Shown one piece after another: positions 9,197-19,769 of a DNA stretch of 64,000 nt. Origin of the DNA: Saprospiraceae bacterium (GTDB lineage: Bacteria; Bacteroidota; Bacteroidia; Chitinophagales; Saprospiraceae). The notes beneath the pieces were generated by a model. It saw only the letters and a program-made list of their open reading frames with translations. It ran no database searches and was not told the origin of the DNA. Position 1 is the stretch's first letter. Each line of letters opens with the position of its first letter. The stretch covers positions 1 through 64,000 of the forward strand of contig JANQHF010000061.1 of NCBI GenBank assembly GCA_028282725.1, read 5' to 3'. Both the position numbers and the translations under genes were made by a program.

Positions 9197-11116
9197 ATGA
9201 GTCAAGTTAATTACACTGAAAAGCATATTAAGTCCCTTGATTGGAAGGAACATATACGTCTTCGACCTGGTATGTACATTGGCAAATTGGGAGATGGTTC
9301 TGCCCAGGATGATGGCATATATGTCTTGTTAAAAGAAATCATTGACAATTCCATTGACGAATTTGTAATGGGTCATGGAAAGGAATTGGTCATAGAAATT
9401 CAGGATGGAGAAGTTAAGGTCCGTGATTTTGGAAGAGGTATTCCCCTGGGGAAGGTGGTGGATTGTGTCAGCAAGATCAATACAGGAGGAAAATATGACT
9501 CGGCCGCTTTCAAAAAATCAGTTGGCTTGAATGGTGTAGGCACAAAGGCAGTGAACGCTCTATCGGATGAATTCACGGTCCAGTCCATACGGGATGGGAA
9601 GACCAAAGTAGCCCGGTTTACCAGGGGTGATCTAGTCAAACAGGATAATATCACCAAGAGTAAAGATCCTGCCGGAACGATCATACAATTCAAACCTGAT
9701 GGTTCGGTGTTTAAAAACTATCGGTTTCGCTCTGAGTTTATCGAAAATCAACTTTGGAATTATGCCTATCTCAATGCAGGGCTGAAGATCAGGTTCAATG
9801 GAAAAACTTTGTATTCGCGAAACGGCTTACTGGACTTATTGAAGAATAAGACAAATCCCGAAACCATTAGGTATCCAATCATTCATTTGAAAGGAGAAGA
9901 CATTGAGATTGCTCTTACGCACGGCAACCAGTATGGCGAGGAATATTATTCCTTCGTCAATGGCCAGTTCACTACTCAGGGAGGGACGCATCTCGGGGCT
10001 TTCCGGGAAGCCATTGTCAAAACCGTTCGGGAGCATTTTGGGAAAAGCTATGATGCCAGGGACATTCAAACGGGGATCATAAGTGCCATTTCTGTCAGAG
10101 TCGAAGAGCCGGTCTTTGAATCTCAAACGAAAACGAAACTGGGTTCGCAAAATATTGCACCAGGAGGAGCGACGATGCGGTCTTTTGTAGTTGACTTTGT
10201 AAGAAAAGAATTGGACAATTTTCTGCATCGTCATTCGGATGAGGCCAAGGCACTGCAAAAACGCATTCAACAATCTGAACGCGAACGAAAAGAAATCGCA
10301 GGGGTAAAAAAATTAGCGAACGAACGTGCGAAAAAAGCAAATCTGCATAACAAAAAACTGCGGGATTGCCGGGTGCATTTGAATGATAAAAGAGGAGACA
10401 GACGTCTGGAGTCAACCATATTTATTACAGAAGGCGATAGTGCAAGTGGTTCAATTACGAAGGCCAGGGATGTACAGACACAGGCTGTATTCAGCCTTCG
10501 GGGCAAGCCTCTGAATTGCTATAATATGACGAAGAAAATCGTCTATCAGAATGAAGAATTCAATCTGTTACAGCATGCTTTGAATATCGAAGATGGTATC
10601 GATGGGTTGCGATATAGTAATGTTGTCATTGCTACGGATGCTGACGTAGACGGCATGCATATTCGACTGCTTTTGCTGACGTTCTTTTTGCAGTTCTTCC
10701 CCGACCTTGTAAAACAAGGGCATCTTTACATTTTGGAAACACCACTATTTAGGGTCAGAGATAAACAACAAACGTTCTATTGTTACAGCGATGCAGAAAA
10801 AACGGAGGCCATGAACAAGCTCCGTGGAAAAGCTGAAATTACGAGATTCAAGGGCTTAGGAGAAATCTCTCCTGGAGAATTCGAAGATTTCATAGGTGAG
10901 AATATTCGATTAGAGCCGGTTTACCTATCCAACAACCTGGAGATTTCTGATATCCTTGGATATTATATGGGAAAGAATACTCCCGAGAGACAAAAATTTA
11001 TCATTGACAATTTAAAGGTGGAGTTGATGGATGTTGATGGAGAAAACTCATCGGAAGATCAGTTGAAAGAAAATGAGGAGGAAGGGGCTGAACAAAAAGA
11101 ACTGGTTTTATCTTGA
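9197..11116 (+). CDS. parE: DNA topoisomerase IV subunit B (type IIA topoisomerase ATPase subunit)
   Basis: 639 residues. GHKL ATPase motifs are [19 protein letters not shown] and [11 protein letters not shown]. The TOPRIM domain shows [11 protein letters not shown] and the metal-binding DADVDGMHI. The length and the acidic tail fit the ParE/short-GyrB class rather than a full-size GyrB with an insert. With ParC it decatenates replicated chromosomes. parC is not adjacent: the next gene is a redoxin. Confidence 0.92.
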   Translation: MSQVNYTEKHIKSLDWKEHIRLRPGMYIGKLGDGSAQDDGIYVLLKEIIDNSIDEFVMGHGKELVIEIQDGEVKVRDFGRGIPLGKVVDCVSKINTGGKYDSAAFKKSVGLNGVGTKAVNALSDEFTVQSIRDGKTKVARFTRGDLVKQDNITKSKDPAGTIIQFKPDGSVFKNYRFRSEFIENQLWNYAYLNAGLKIRFNGKTLYSRNGLLDLLKNKTNPETIRYPIIHLKGEDIEIALTHGNQYGEEYYSFVNGQFTTQGGTHLGAFREAIVKTVREHFGKSYDARDIQTGIISAISVRVEEPVFESQTKTKLGSQNIAPGGATMRSFVVDFVRKELDNFLHRHSDEAKALQKRIQQSERERKEIAGVKKLANERAKKANLHNKKLRDCRVHLNDKRGDRRLESTIFITEGDSASGSITKARDVQTQAVFSLRGKPLNCYNMTKKIVYQNEEFNLLQHALNIEDGIDGLRYSNVVIATDADVDGMHIRLLLLTFFLQFFPDLVKQGHLYILETPLFRVRDKQQTFYCYSDAEKTEAMNKLRGKAEITRFKGLGEISPGEFEDFIGENIRLEPVYLSNNLEISDILGYYMGKNTPERQKFIIDNLKVELMDVDGENSSEDQLKENEEEGAEQKELVLS

Positions 11117-11143
11117 TAATTTAGGCGCTCAAATCAGCAAGAA

Positions 11144-11704
11144 ATGGCTTTAACAGAATCAAAAATGCTCCCATTGGGGACCAAGGCTCCCAACTTTCAT
11201 TTAAAAGATACAATTAGTGGCAACTACTACAGTCTGGACGACTTAAAATCAGAAAATGCCACGGTCATCATGTTTATATGCAATCATTGTCCGTTCGTGA
11301 TTCATGTCAATCCCGAACTGGTCCTTCTTGCCAATGAATACAAGAACAAAGGGGTTTCGTTTGTTGCCATTAGTTCCAATGATGTAGACAGCTATCCACA
11401 GGATGGGCCTGATAAGATGAGCATTGTTGGCAAGGTGTTGAAGTTTCCCTTCCCATATTTATACGATAAGACCCAGGATGTTGCCCGTGCTTACGACGCA
11501 GCATGTACTCCTGATTTTTATGTATTTGATGGGGATCTGAAACTCCACTACCGGGGCAGACTGGATGGATCGAGACCAGGAAATAATATCCCCTTATCCG
11601 GAGAGGATTTGAGATCCGCTATTGATGCAGCGCTTGAAGGAAGACCAGTTGACACACAATATCCCAGTGCGGGATGCAATATCAAATGGAAAATGAATTC
11701 CTGA
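11144..11704 (+). CDS. thioredoxin-like redoxin (AhpC/TSA type)
   Basis: 186 residues with a thioredoxin fold: APNFHLKDT opening, active site CNHCPFV (CxxC), and the cis-Pro region ACTPDFYVF. It lacks a signal peptide, so it is probably cytoplasmic. It resembles the thioredoxin family proteins of Bacteroidota and cyanobacteria that carry the CNHCP motif. It lies 27 bp after parE on the same strand. Confidence 0.88.
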   Translation: MALTESKMLPLGTKAPNFHLKDTISGNYYSLDDLKSENATVIMFICNHCPFVIHVNPELVLLANEYKNKGVSFVAISSNDVDSYPQDGPDKMSIVGKVLKFPFPYLYDKTQDVARAYDAACTPDFYVFDGDLKLHYRGRLDGSRPGNNIPLSGEDLRSAIDAALEGRPVDTQYPSAGCNIKWKMNS

Positions 11705-11821
11705 AAGTTGTCCTGCTGTGCATTGAAGAATGAAATGAAATCTCAATAACGACTTCAGGAGTTCAGTAAGCCTAGTCCTGCCTTTAACGCTCAAAATCCG
11801 ATCACGTAAATAAAAAATGCT

Positions 11822-12244
11822 GTGCAAATCATTACCCGAACCATTCAATTTGAGACCAAAGGCTTTAACCACATAGTGGATATTACACCGGATGTACAAT
11901 CGCAATTAAGTGAAGCACAATTGAACGAAGGAAACATCCTGATTTCAGCCATCGGTTCGACTACAGGAATCACCACATTGGAGTTTGAACCAGGTCTTGT
12001 GAAGAGTGATGTCCATGAAATGTTTGAGCAATTTGCGCCCTATGGTAAGGGTTACAGACACAATGCCACCTGGGGAGATGACAATGGCGCTGCGCATTTG
12101 CGATCAATGCTTACCGGGACAAGCCTGACTATACCCTTTGTAGACGGAAGATTGATATTAGGCACATGGCAGCAAATCGTATTTATTGACTTTGACACGC
12201 GACCGAGACAACGCAAAGTCGTAGTCCAACTCACCGGAAAATGA
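11822..12244 (+). CDS. YjbQ/UPF0047 family protein
   Basis: 140 residues from a GTG start at 11822; no in-frame ATG lies closer. Family motifs are present: GITTLEFEPG, the histidine region YRHNATWGDDNGAAHLRS, GTSLTIPFVDGRL, and the end LGTWQQIVFIDFDTRPRQR. Some members show weak thiamine-phosphate synthase activity; the true role is unsettled. Confidence 0.9.
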   Translation: MQIITRTIQFETKGFNHIVDITPDVQSQLSEAQLNEGNILISAIGSTTGITTLEFEPGLVKSDVHEMFEQFAPYGKGYRHNATWGDDNGAAHLRSMLTGTSLTIPFVDGRLILGTWQQIVFIDFDTRPRQRKVVVQLTGK

Positions 12245-12267
12245 CACTTTATCCGGAAGGGTCGCCC

Positions 12268-12313
12268 AACTTAAAGCCGTCACCTGCCTTTAAGTTATCA
12301 CCTGCCTTTAAGT
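12268..12313. repeat. inverted repeat plus tandem 16-bp direct repeat after yjbQ
   Basis: AACTTAAAG (12268-12276) pairs with CTTTAAGTT (12288-12296) as a perfect 9-bp stem. The segment TCACCTGCCTTTAAGT occurs twice (12280-12295 and 12298-12313), giving an 18-bp period. There is no T run, so it is not a standard terminator. It could be a regulatory site or processed RNA end between yjbQ and the acylase gene. Confidence 0.5.
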
Positions 12314-12419
12314 AAGGGTACGTTTTCGTTAAAAAGCCCATTCGAGTCTTTAACGCACCTGGGTAAAACCCTCTGCACCCCCAGATGATTTTCATTAACT
12401 TGCAATAAATCATACAGTC

Positions 12420-14615
12420 ATGCAAATCAATCGAATCCTACCTGTTTTTATTGTCATTTTCCTTTTTGCTTGTTCATCGCAAAAAACTGTTTGGACCAAC
12501 GAGGAGTCCACCGGAACGTCCAATCCCATAATACTAAAACCCAATAAACCCGACTCGGAGCGTCAGGATACCATCAAACGATTCAACGATGATCAATCAT
12601 TTGCCCGGACAGAGATCCTATGGGATGAATGGGGCGTCCCTCATATCTACGCCAGGAATAATGACGAGCTTTTCTATGCCTTTGGTTGGGCACAAATGAA
12701 GAGTCATGCCAATACAATTTTAAAACTGTATGGCACATCCAGGGGCCGGGCTGCAGAATATTGGGGAGCAAAATTTATTGACAACGATCTCATGGTGCAT
12801 ACGATAGGATTTCCCAAATTATCGGGCAAGTGGTATTCGATGCAAAGTCCTGAATTCCAGGCCTATATCGATCACTTCGTCAAAGGGATGAATGATTATG
12901 TCAATGCAAATCCCGGGGTTATCCAGGAAAAAAACAAAGTTGTCCTGCCCATCGAAAGAAACGATGTATTGGGTCATGCTTTGTTCGTATTGTACTCCAG
13001 GTTTGTTGGAGGCGGTGATCTTCAGCAAGTTCCTCGTTGGGAGGAAACAGGTTCGAATACCTATGCCGTAGGTCCAAAAAGAAGTGCAAGTGGTCATGCC
13101 ATGCTGGTAATGAATCCACATTTACCCTGGTTTGATGAATGGCTCTTTACAGAGGGTCATTTCAATGCCCCTGGCGTTCACATATATGGAGCCACCCTGG
13201 TCGGTTTACCGACGCTGGGGATTGCTTTCAATGAACACCTCGGATGGAGCCATACGAACAATACTATTGATAATGCGGATCTGTACGAATTAATCCTTCG
13301 AGATGGAGGTTATGTCGTAGATGGAGCAGTACGGGCATTCGAGCAAGGCAAAATGGGAATAAAGATTAAACAGGATGATGGAAATGTAGTGATCAAGGAT
13401 TTTCCTCGTCTGGTCTCACCTGATCACGGTCCGGTTCTGAAGCAGGAAGGTGCCAGGGCATTAGCAATCAAGATGCCAGGATTTGATCGCCCTTATGGAA
13501 TGGTTCAATGGTGGCGAATGGGAAATGCCAAAAGCCTGTCAGAATTCAAGATGGCTTTGAAGGAAGTTCAAATTCCATTTTTTAATATCATGTATGCGGA
13601 CAAAGAAGGAAATATCTTCTATATGTTCAACGGCCAGGTACCTCAGCGCCAGGTTGGGGATTGGAGACACTGGCAAGGGCTGGTAGATGGATCAAAATCA
13701 GAAAATCTGTGGTCAAAAGTTCATGATTACCGGGATTTGCCCAAAACAGAAAATCCACCTTCAGGCTATCTTCAAAATGCAAACGATCCACCCTGGACCT
13801 CAACTTTTCCACGCACCTTACACCCGGAAGACTATCCTGCCTATATGGCTCCTGTAACGATGACTTTTCGTCCACAACGGGCAGCCAGAATGATGGATGA
13901 AGATGGTTCTATCACTTTTGATGAGTTGATCAATTACAAGACCTCGACGAGAATCGAAATGGCAGACAGACTCCTGGATGATCTCTATGCTGCCGTTTCT
14001 GTGCACGGTTCGAAGACGAGCCGTGAAGCCATGTTGGTTTTAAACAAGTGGGACAGACATGCAAATAAAGACAGTAGAGGTATGTATTTATTTTATTCCT
14101 GGGCACATGCCATGGGGCCCTGGAATCGGGAGATTTACAAAGAACAGTGGTCATTGGAAAAAGCAAGATCCACACCGGATGGACTGGCAAACCCGGCTCA
14201 GGCCGTACAAACACTTGAAGAAGTGGTCAGGCAATTTAAAGAAGCCAATATCCCATTGGATATCCCCTGGGGAGAAGTATATCGGATCAAGTACGGGGAC
14301 TATGATTTACCCGGCAATGGTGCAGACGGTTCAGTTGGCATCTTTAGGGTAGCCTGGACGAATGGACGCGAAGAGGACGGCAAATACTACATTTCCGGAG
14401 GTGATTCGTGGCAAGGAGTCATTGAGTTTGGAGATCAGGTTCGGGCGAAAGTCCTCATGAGTTACGGGAGCAGCTCTGAGAAAAACTCACCGCATTATGG
14501 TGATCAACTCCAGTTGTTTTCAAATCGCGAAATGAGGGACTGCTACTTTTACAGGAAAGACGTGATCAAACATGTCAAGAAGACCGAAGTGCTGGACCTT
14601 ACAACTAAAATGTAA
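12420..14615 (+). CDS. penicillin acylase family lipoprotein (Ntn hydrolase)
   Basis: 731 residues. The signal peptide ends in a lipobox (FLFACSSQ), so the protein is membrane-anchored. The alpha-chain signature is EILWDEWGVPHIYARN. The candidate autocatalytic cleavage site and nucleophile Ser lie in EETGSNTYAVGP (about residue 212), and the beta-chain motifs are NPHLPW and LGWSHTNNTIDNADLYEL. The family hydrolyses amide bonds of beta-lactams, N-acyl-homoserine lactones or other N-acyl compounds; the substrate cannot be told from sequence. The gene is monocistronic. Confidence 0.9.
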   Translation: MQINRILPVFIVIFLFACSSQKTVWTNEESTGTSNPIILKPNKPDSERQDTIKRFNDDQSFARTEILWDEWGVPHIYARNNDELFYAFGWAQMKSHANTILKLYGTSRGRAAEYWGAKFIDNDLMVHTIGFPKLSGKWYSMQSPEFQAYIDHFVKGMNDYVNANPGVIQEKNKVVLPIERNDVLGHALFVLYSRFVGGGDLQQVPRWEETGSNTYAVGPKRSASGHAMLVMNPHLPWFDEWLFTEGHFNAPGVHIYGATLVGLPTLGIAFNEHLGWSHTNNTIDNADLYELILRDGGYVVDGAVRAFEQGKMGIKIKQDDGNVVIKDFPRLVSPDHGPVLKQEGARALAIKMPGFDRPYGMVQWWRMGNAKSLSEFKMALKEVQIPFFNIMYADKEGNIFYMFNGQVPQRQVGDWRHWQGLVDGSKSENLWSKVHDYRDLPKTENPPSGYLQNANDPPWTSTFPRTLHPEDYPAYMAPVTMTFRPQRAARMMDEDGSITFDELINYKTSTRIEMADRLLDDLYAAVSVHGSKTSREAMLVLNKWDRHANKDSRGMYLFYSWAHAMGPWNREIYKEQWSLEKARSTPDGLANPAQAVQTLEEVVRQFKEANIPLDIPWGEVYRIKYGDYDLPGNGADGSVGIFRVAWTNGREEDGKYYISGGDSWQGVIEFGDQVRAKVLMSYGSSSEKNSPHYGDQLQLFSNREMRDCYFYRKDVIKHVKKTEVLDLTTKM

Positions 14616-14674
14616 AAAATGCAGGGCTTTTAAACAGTAAAGATCAATTTTAGTCTCCAAAGACTAATATTGGC

Positions 14675-14839
14675 TTAATAGAAGTACGTCATCCAGTAAT
14701 CTCGTATCGAAACCCAATTCTTATACAATAAAATGGCAAGTGCAATAGCACCAATGACAAGTGCCCTTTTGAGATTTTTGGAGATCAACCGGGCTTTTTC
14801 GCGGCGATTTGTATATCGTCTTCTGCTTGAATAAGACAT
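14675..14839 (-). CDS. small basic single-pass membrane protein (54 aa)
   Basis: ATG at 14839 opens a 54-codon frame ending with TAA at 14675. The protein begins MSYSSRRRYTNRREKAR, strongly basic, and is followed by one hydrophobic helix (ALVIGAIALAILLY) and a short tail ending in two aromatic residues (FY). A basic N-terminus followed by a single helix suggests a small inner-membrane protein. It lies 5 bp downstream of the ribA stop on the same strand, consistent with being the last gene of the GGGPS-rsgA-ribA operon. No function is known. Confidence 0.65.
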   Translation of the reverse strand: MSYSSRRRYTNRREKARLISKNLKRALVIGAIALAILLYKNWVSIRDYWMTYFY

Positions 14840-14844
14840 AGTGG

Positions 14845-15453
14845 TCAATCTGAGAGCAAGTGCCCCATTATATTTTCCTTGGTCTTTAAATATTCGGCAT
14901 TGCTTTCCGTGGGCGGAATGATCAATGGAATCCGTTGTGTCACTTCAATTCCATGATCTTTCAGAGAAGAAATCTTTTCAGGGTTGTTGGTAATCAATTT
15001 GACCTTTGAAATTGAAAGCGACTTCAGTATTTCGGCGGCAACATCGTATTTCCTGTAGTCGGATTCCAGACCTAGCGCTTCATTGGCGGCCACGGTATCC
15101 AATCCATCTTCCTGGTGCTTGTACGCCTTCAGTTTATTGATGATACCAATTCCCCGACCTTCCTGTCGCAGATAGACCAATACTCCGTTCCCTTGAGCCA
15201 CGATTTTCATAGATTCTGATAATTGCTGTCCGCAATCGCACTTTTGGGAGTGAAACACATCTCCTGTGATACATTCGGAATGTATTCTGACGAGCACGGG
15301 CTGGTTGGTATCAAGATCAGGATGTCGCAATACCAGATGAGGTGTGTAATCTCCCCGATCATCCGTATGGGCAGAAATGATCAAGGTCCCCCAATCAGTA
15401 GGCAGATGAGCTTCAGCCTGGGTGGTAATATCTTTGTCTTTCTTCCGGGTCAT
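14845..15453 (-). CDS. ribA: GTP cyclohydrolase II
   Basis: 202 residues, the length of stand-alone RibA without a fused DHBP synthase. RIHSECITGDVFHS followed by KCDCGQQL carries the three zinc cysteines. LRQEGRGIGI contains catalytic residues and KLITNNPEK binds the GTP moiety. It opens GTP to the pyrimidine precursor of riboflavin. It starts at the base where rsgA stops, so the two are cotranscribed. Confidence 0.95.
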   Translation of the reverse strand: MTRKKDKDITTQAEAHLPTDWGTLIISAHTDDRGDYTPHLVLRHPDLDTNQPVLVRIHSECITGDVFHSQKCDCGQQLSESMKIVAQGNGVLVYLRQEGRGIGIINKLKAYKHQEDGLDTVAANEALGLESDYRKYDVAAEILKSLSISKVKLITNNPEKISSLKDHGIEVTQRIPLIIPPTESNAEYLKTKENIMGHLLSD

Positions 15454-16400
15454 TAATAATCTTTAATGCGCTCCCAATAGTTTTGGTTTTCTATTTCATC
15501 AAGGATTTTGAGATAGTTCATATAACGCAATTCACTTATTTCTCCGTCTTCAATTGCGGTCTTTACAGCACATGAAGGTTCATTTCGATGGGTACAATCA
15601 CCGAATTTACAATCCTTGGAAGTGTTGAACAGTTCCCTGAAATTATGTGCAGCATCCATAACTTCCAGATGGTTAAAACTCAAGGTTTTAATCCCTGGAG
15701 TATCGATGATCGTTCCACCTTCACTCAATTCAAACATTTCTGCAAATGTAGTGGTATGTTGCCCTTTTCCGCTATAGTCTGAAAGTGTCTTGGTTTTCAG
15801 CGCCAGTTGTGGTTGAATGGCATTGATAATTGATGATTTACCTACACCCGACTGCCCGGCTATCAGTGAAAACTTTCCGATGAGATATTCTTTCAATTCG
15901 GAGATTCCGGATTGGTTGATCACCGATGTTTTCAAGACGACATATCCAATTTGCTCATAGATTTCTTTGAGGTAGTTATAGATATTCAATTCTCCATCTC
16001 CATAAAGATCACTTTTATTGAAGACGATGATGACGGGAATGTTATAGGGCTCTGTCATCAATAAAAAACGATCGATAAACCCTTGTTTGAGTTTTGGATT
16101 TTTAATGGTCACAATCAATACGGCCTGATCAATATTGCTTGCAAGGAAATGTAAACCATGTTTCTTCCGTGGTGACTGCCGGACAACATAATTCTTTCTT
16201 TCGTGAATACTTTCTATGATTGCCGTTCCGTCTTCTTCAACCGAGAACGAAACCCGATCTCCCACTGCAACAGGATTGGTCAGCTTTAAGCCCTGAAGTT
16301 TGAATTTCCCTCTAATAATGGCGTTGTGAAGTTGTCCGGAACCTTCTTCCTTAAGCGTATAGAATTTTCCTGTGGATCGAATAACAAGACCTTCCTTCAT
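15453..16400 (-). CDS. rsgA: ribosome small subunit-dependent GTPase A
   Basis: 315 residues: an OB-fold N-terminal domain (AVGDRVSFSVEEDGTAII), a circularly permuted GTPase with motif order G4 (FNKSDLY), G1 (GQSGVGKSSI), G3 (DTPGIK), and a zinc finger (CKFGDCTHRNEPSC). RsgA checks late 30S subunit maturation. It overlaps the upstream GGGPS gene by 4 bp and abuts ribA. Confidence 0.96.
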   Translation of the reverse strand: MKEGLVIRSTGKFYTLKEEGSGQLHNAIIRGKFKLQGLKLTNPVAVGDRVSFSVEEDGTAIIESIHERKNYVVRQSPRKKHGLHFLASNIDQAVLIVTIKNPKLKQGFIDRFLLMTEPYNIPVIIVFNKSDLYGDGELNIYNYLKEIYEQIGYVVLKTSVINQSGISELKEYLIGKFSLIAGQSGVGKSSIINAIQPQLALKTKTLSDYSGKGQHTTTFAEMFELSEGGTIIDTPGIKTLSFNHLEVMDAAHNFRELFNTSKDCKFGDCTHRNEPSCAVKTAIEDGEISELRYMNYLKILDEIENQNYWERIKDY

Positions 16401-17131
16401 ATCTGAACCTTCTGATGAAAAGCCCGTGAGAACTCCATTATTTTTTCGGGTTGCTCTTCAAAAGCTGTCCCTACAATGACCATATCTGCTCCCGCATCAA
16501 TGATCCTGAGCATCTCCGCTTTTTCTCTAATCCCTCCTCCGATGATCAATGGAATATGGATGTGTTTTTTTACCTCTTTAATCAACTCTTTGGAAACGGG
16601 ATGACGGGCACCACTGCCGGCTTCGAGATAAATACATTTCATCCCGAGCAGTTGGCCGGCTACGGCAGTTTGAACAACCAATTCACTGTGTTCGGCAGGG
16701 ATGGGCAATGTCTGGGTGATATAAGCAGTAGTACTTACCTTTCCTCCGTCAACAAGAATATATCCCATAGGGAAGACGGGTATTCCGCTTTGTACTATAC
16801 TGAGGGCAGATTCTACATGCTTACCTATCAGGTACTCAGAATTTCTCCCGGAGATCAAGGAAGGCAATAAAAGACCGTCTGCCTTAGGCGAAAGTTGAAG
16901 AGCATTACCCGGAAAAAGAAGGACGGACAGCGAGCAGGCATTTTTGATCTTCGATAATACGCGATCTATGTTATCGTCCAATGAAGTACTGCCTCCGACC
17001 AGAATGATGTCAACAGAGGATTGATCCAGGTAGTCCAATAATTGATCAAAGCGAGGGTCACGTTCAAAATCCGGATCGATTAATACACCGAATTTGGGTC
17101 GATTTCCAAAGACATCTCTTCCTAAATTCAT
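16397..17131 (-). CDS. geranylgeranylglyceryl/heptaprenylglyceryl phosphate synthase family protein
   Basis: About 244 residues from ATG 17131 (an in-frame TTG at 17137 is less likely). TIM-barrel signatures of the PcrB/GGGPS family are present: LIDPDFERD near the N-terminus, DIILVGGST, YLEAGSGARHPV, and the phosphate-binding loops IIGGGIRE and GADMVIVGTAFEE. The family joins a long prenyl diphosphate to glycerol 1-phosphate. It belongs to the Bacteroidota form of the enzyme and may make prenylglycerol lipids. It is the first gene of the rsgA-ribA operon. Confidence 0.88.
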   Translation of the reverse strand: MNLGRDVFGNRPKFGVLIDPDFERDPRFDQLLDYLDQSSVDIILVGGSTSLDDNIDRVLSKIKNACSLSVLLFPGNALQLSPKADGLLLPSLISGRNSEYLIGKHVESALSIVQSGIPVFPMGYILVDGGKVSTTAYITQTLPIPAEHSELVVQTAVAGQLLGMKCIYLEAGSGARHPVSKELIKEVKKHIHIPLIIGGGIREKAEMLRIIDAGADMVIVGTAFEEQPEKIMEFSRAFHQKVQI

Positions 17132-17199
17132 ATTCAAACATAAATAAAACTAAAAGCCTTTATATACTACAATCAGGGCTAACTCTGTTTAAAAGCTCG

Positions 17200-19692
17200 A
17201 TGACCCTGAACAACAAGCTTTTCAATAGCATTCCCTATCGAATTCTGTTTATCGCTCTGTGGGCATGTATCCTTGCCGGCATCATTGTCTGTATCGGGCT
17301 TTTTACCTACGTTGCTCGTACTCAAATGCCCGATACGGAAGAACTTGAAAATCCCGAATTTGAAGAATCAAGCATCGTGTATTCTGATGATCTGGTAGAG
17401 ATCGATCGGTACTTTCAAAGAAATAGACAATGGGTGAAATATGAGGATCTCTCGCAGAACCTGATCGACGCATTGATTGCAACTGAAGATTATCGATTTT
17501 TCAGACACAGTGGAATCGATGCCCGGGGAACAGGTAGAGCATTTGCATACCTGGGCACAAGAGGAGGGGCAAGCACCATCACCCAACAACTGGCGAAGCA
17601 ATTCTTTACAGAAAAAAGATCCTCCAACTTCATGAAGCGCGTATGGCAAAAAATGAAAGAGTGGGTCATTGCCGTAGAGTTTGAAAGGAGATACACGAAA
17701 GAAGAGATTCTTGCCATGTTTCTCAACAAGTTTGATTTCAACTACCAGGCAAACGGCGTGGGTGCTGCCGCGAATATCTATTTTGGAAAAGATCAGAAGG
17801 ATCTCACGGTCCCCGAGGCAGCAGTCCTTATTGGCATGCTCAAAAATCCGATTATCTATAACCCGATGTCCGCATCAGAGCGATCGCAAAGAAGGCGAAA
17901 TGTGGTTCTGTCACAGATGAATAAATATGGTATGATCGATGATGAGACCTTTGAAGCATATCGGGAGGAGCCCATTGATATGACATTATTCAGCCGGGGT
18001 GAAAATTTCAAGGGAATGGCACCTCATTTTATGTCTGAATTGAAAAAGCATATCAAAAAGGTCTTTGTGGAAAAGGGAATTACAAAACCAGGAGGTCAAC
18101 CCTATAACCTGGATACCGATGGATTGGAAATATACACGACCATTGATTCGCGTTATCAAAGACATGCGGAATTGGCTGCCAGGAATCAAATGAATATCCT
18201 TCAAAAGAAGTTTCGCCAGATCTGGAAAACACGAGATCCCTGGACGTACATTAATCCCGGGGATGATCTGACCAAGGAGCAAATAGAAACACAGAAAAAA
18301 ATCAGGCTCAACAAGCTCAACGAATTGATAGAATCGACTGACTTGTACGTTCAATTGAGAAAAAAATATCTGAATAAGACAATCAGTGAAGTGACCGATA
18401 AAATTCCGGAGGCCCGTTTTTTGAATGCAGACTTCAAAAGATTGATACAGGCGGAAAAAGACGAAAAATATTTGACAGAAATACTCAAGAACGACCTCAT
18501 ATCTAAAGAGCTACATGCTGTCTACCTGGAAATTTTAGCGTCAACCGGCTGGCCAGGACTTAAGGAGAAGTGGCACCAGTTCAATACTGATGTAAAGGAA
18601 CAATTGAACCAAAGAAGAATCACAAAGGTCTATAACCACGATGGTGAGCAGGAAGCGTTAATGACGCCCATTGATTCTATCAAATATATGTCAGAGTTTA
18701 TGCAGATTGGCTCAATGTCCGTTGATCCAAAAACGGGATATGTGAAATCATGGGTAGGTGGAACAAACTACAATCTTTGGAAATATGATCATGTCACTTC
18801 AAGCCGACAAGTCGGATCGACCTTCAAACCATTTCTTTATACCGCGGCCCTTAACTATGGTATCTCACCTTGTTATAAGGTAAGAGATCAGCAATACACA
18901 ATACCTGCAAGAGAGGCACCTTTCGAATTATTAAAATCCTGGAGTCCTCAAAATTCAAGGGGAAAGTTTTCAGATCAGGAAATCACACTAAAAGATGCCT
19001 TAAAAGAATCCCTGAATTCTGCTTCTGTATACCTGGTAAAACTATTGGAGTCAATTGAACCTATTGTAGATATAGCCGAAAAAATGGGTATTCAGAAAGG
19101 CAAGATCGATAAGGTGCCTTCTATTGTACTTGGTTCTCCGTCGTTGTCAGTATTCGAAATGACACATGCGTACACGACCTATGCCAATGACGGCATCAGT
19201 TCCCGTCCGATCTTTATCAAAAAGATCCTTCATGATGGCATCACTATTTATGAAGAACAACCACACCAGGTTCGGGCTCTTCCTTCGAATATCAACTATG
19301 CAATGGTAGATCTGCTGAAACATGCTTCAAGCGTTGTCAGCTACCGTTTGCAATCTGAGTTCGGCGGTAAGACGGGGACCACAAATAATCATGTGGACGG
19401 ATGGTTTATGGGCATAACCCCCTCTCTTGTGACCGGTACATGGGTAGGTGGAGATCTCAATTGGGTTCGATTTTTAACACTGGATAATGGTCAGGGTAGT
19501 CGTATGGCTCGCCCTTTTTTCCTGGAATATATGGAACGCCTCGAAGCTGATCCGGAAATTGATTTGGATACCCAAGCAAGATTTGCCGTACCTGATGATA
19601 TCGGAATAGAGCTCAACTGCGATGCATATCTTCAATTTGAAAGTGACTCTACGCTCACCGATGAAATAGAAATGAGTCTAAACCTGGAGTGA
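17200..19692 (+). CDS. class A penicillin-binding protein 1A (first tandem copy)
   Basis: 830 residues: a short cytoplasmic tail, one N-terminal membrane helix (LFIALWACILAGIIVCIGLF), a GT51 transglycosylase domain (ATEDYRFFRHSGID, GGASTITQQLAKQ) and a transpeptidase domain. The SxxK motif is STFK (about residue 540), SxN is SLNSASV, and KTG is GGKTGTTNNHVDGW (about 721). A long insert between the domains contains charged helices. It polymerises and cross-links peptidoglycan in the periplasm. It is followed 77 bp later by a paralogue. Confidence 0.95.
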   Translation: MTLNNKLFNSIPYRILFIALWACILAGIIVCIGLFTYVARTQMPDTEELENPEFEESSIVYSDDLVEIDRYFQRNRQWVKYEDLSQNLIDALIATEDYRFFRHSGIDARGTGRAFAYLGTRGGASTITQQLAKQFFTEKRSSNFMKRVWQKMKEWVIAVEFERRYTKEEILAMFLNKFDFNYQANGVGAAANIYFGKDQKDLTVPEAAVLIGMLKNPIIYNPMSASERSQRRRNVVLSQMNKYGMIDDETFEAYREEPIDMTLFSRGENFKGMAPHFMSELKKHIKKVFVEKGITKPGGQPYNLDTDGLEIYTTIDSRYQRHAELAARNQMNILQKKFRQIWKTRDPWTYINPGDDLTKEQIETQKKIRLNKLNELIESTDLYVQLRKKYLNKTISEVTDKIPEARFLNADFKRLIQAEKDEKYLTEILKNDLISKELHAVYLEILASTGWPGLKEKWHQFNTDVKEQLNQRRITKVYNHDGEQEALMTPIDSIKYMSEFMQIGSMSVDPKTGYVKSWVGGTNYNLWKYDHVTSSRQVGSTFKPFLYTAALNYGISPCYKVRDQQYTIPAREAPFELLKSWSPQNSRGKFSDQEITLKDALKESLNSASVYLVKLLESIEPIVDIAEKMGIQKGKIDKVPSIVLGSPSLSVFEMTHAYTTYANDGISSRPIFIKKILHDGITIYEEQPHQVRALPSNINYAMVDLLKHASSVVSYRLQSEFGGKTGTTNNHVDGWFMGITPSLVTGTWVGGDLNWVRFLTLDNGQGSRMARPFFLEYMERLEADPEIDLDTQARFAVPDDIGIELNCDAYLQFESDSTLTDEIEMSLNLE

Positions 19693-19769
19693 AGATCTTC
19701 TTCATTTTCTAAGCTTTATTCACCACAACATATCAGTCAGTTGAATGTATCTTCGGGACGATTTTCCCG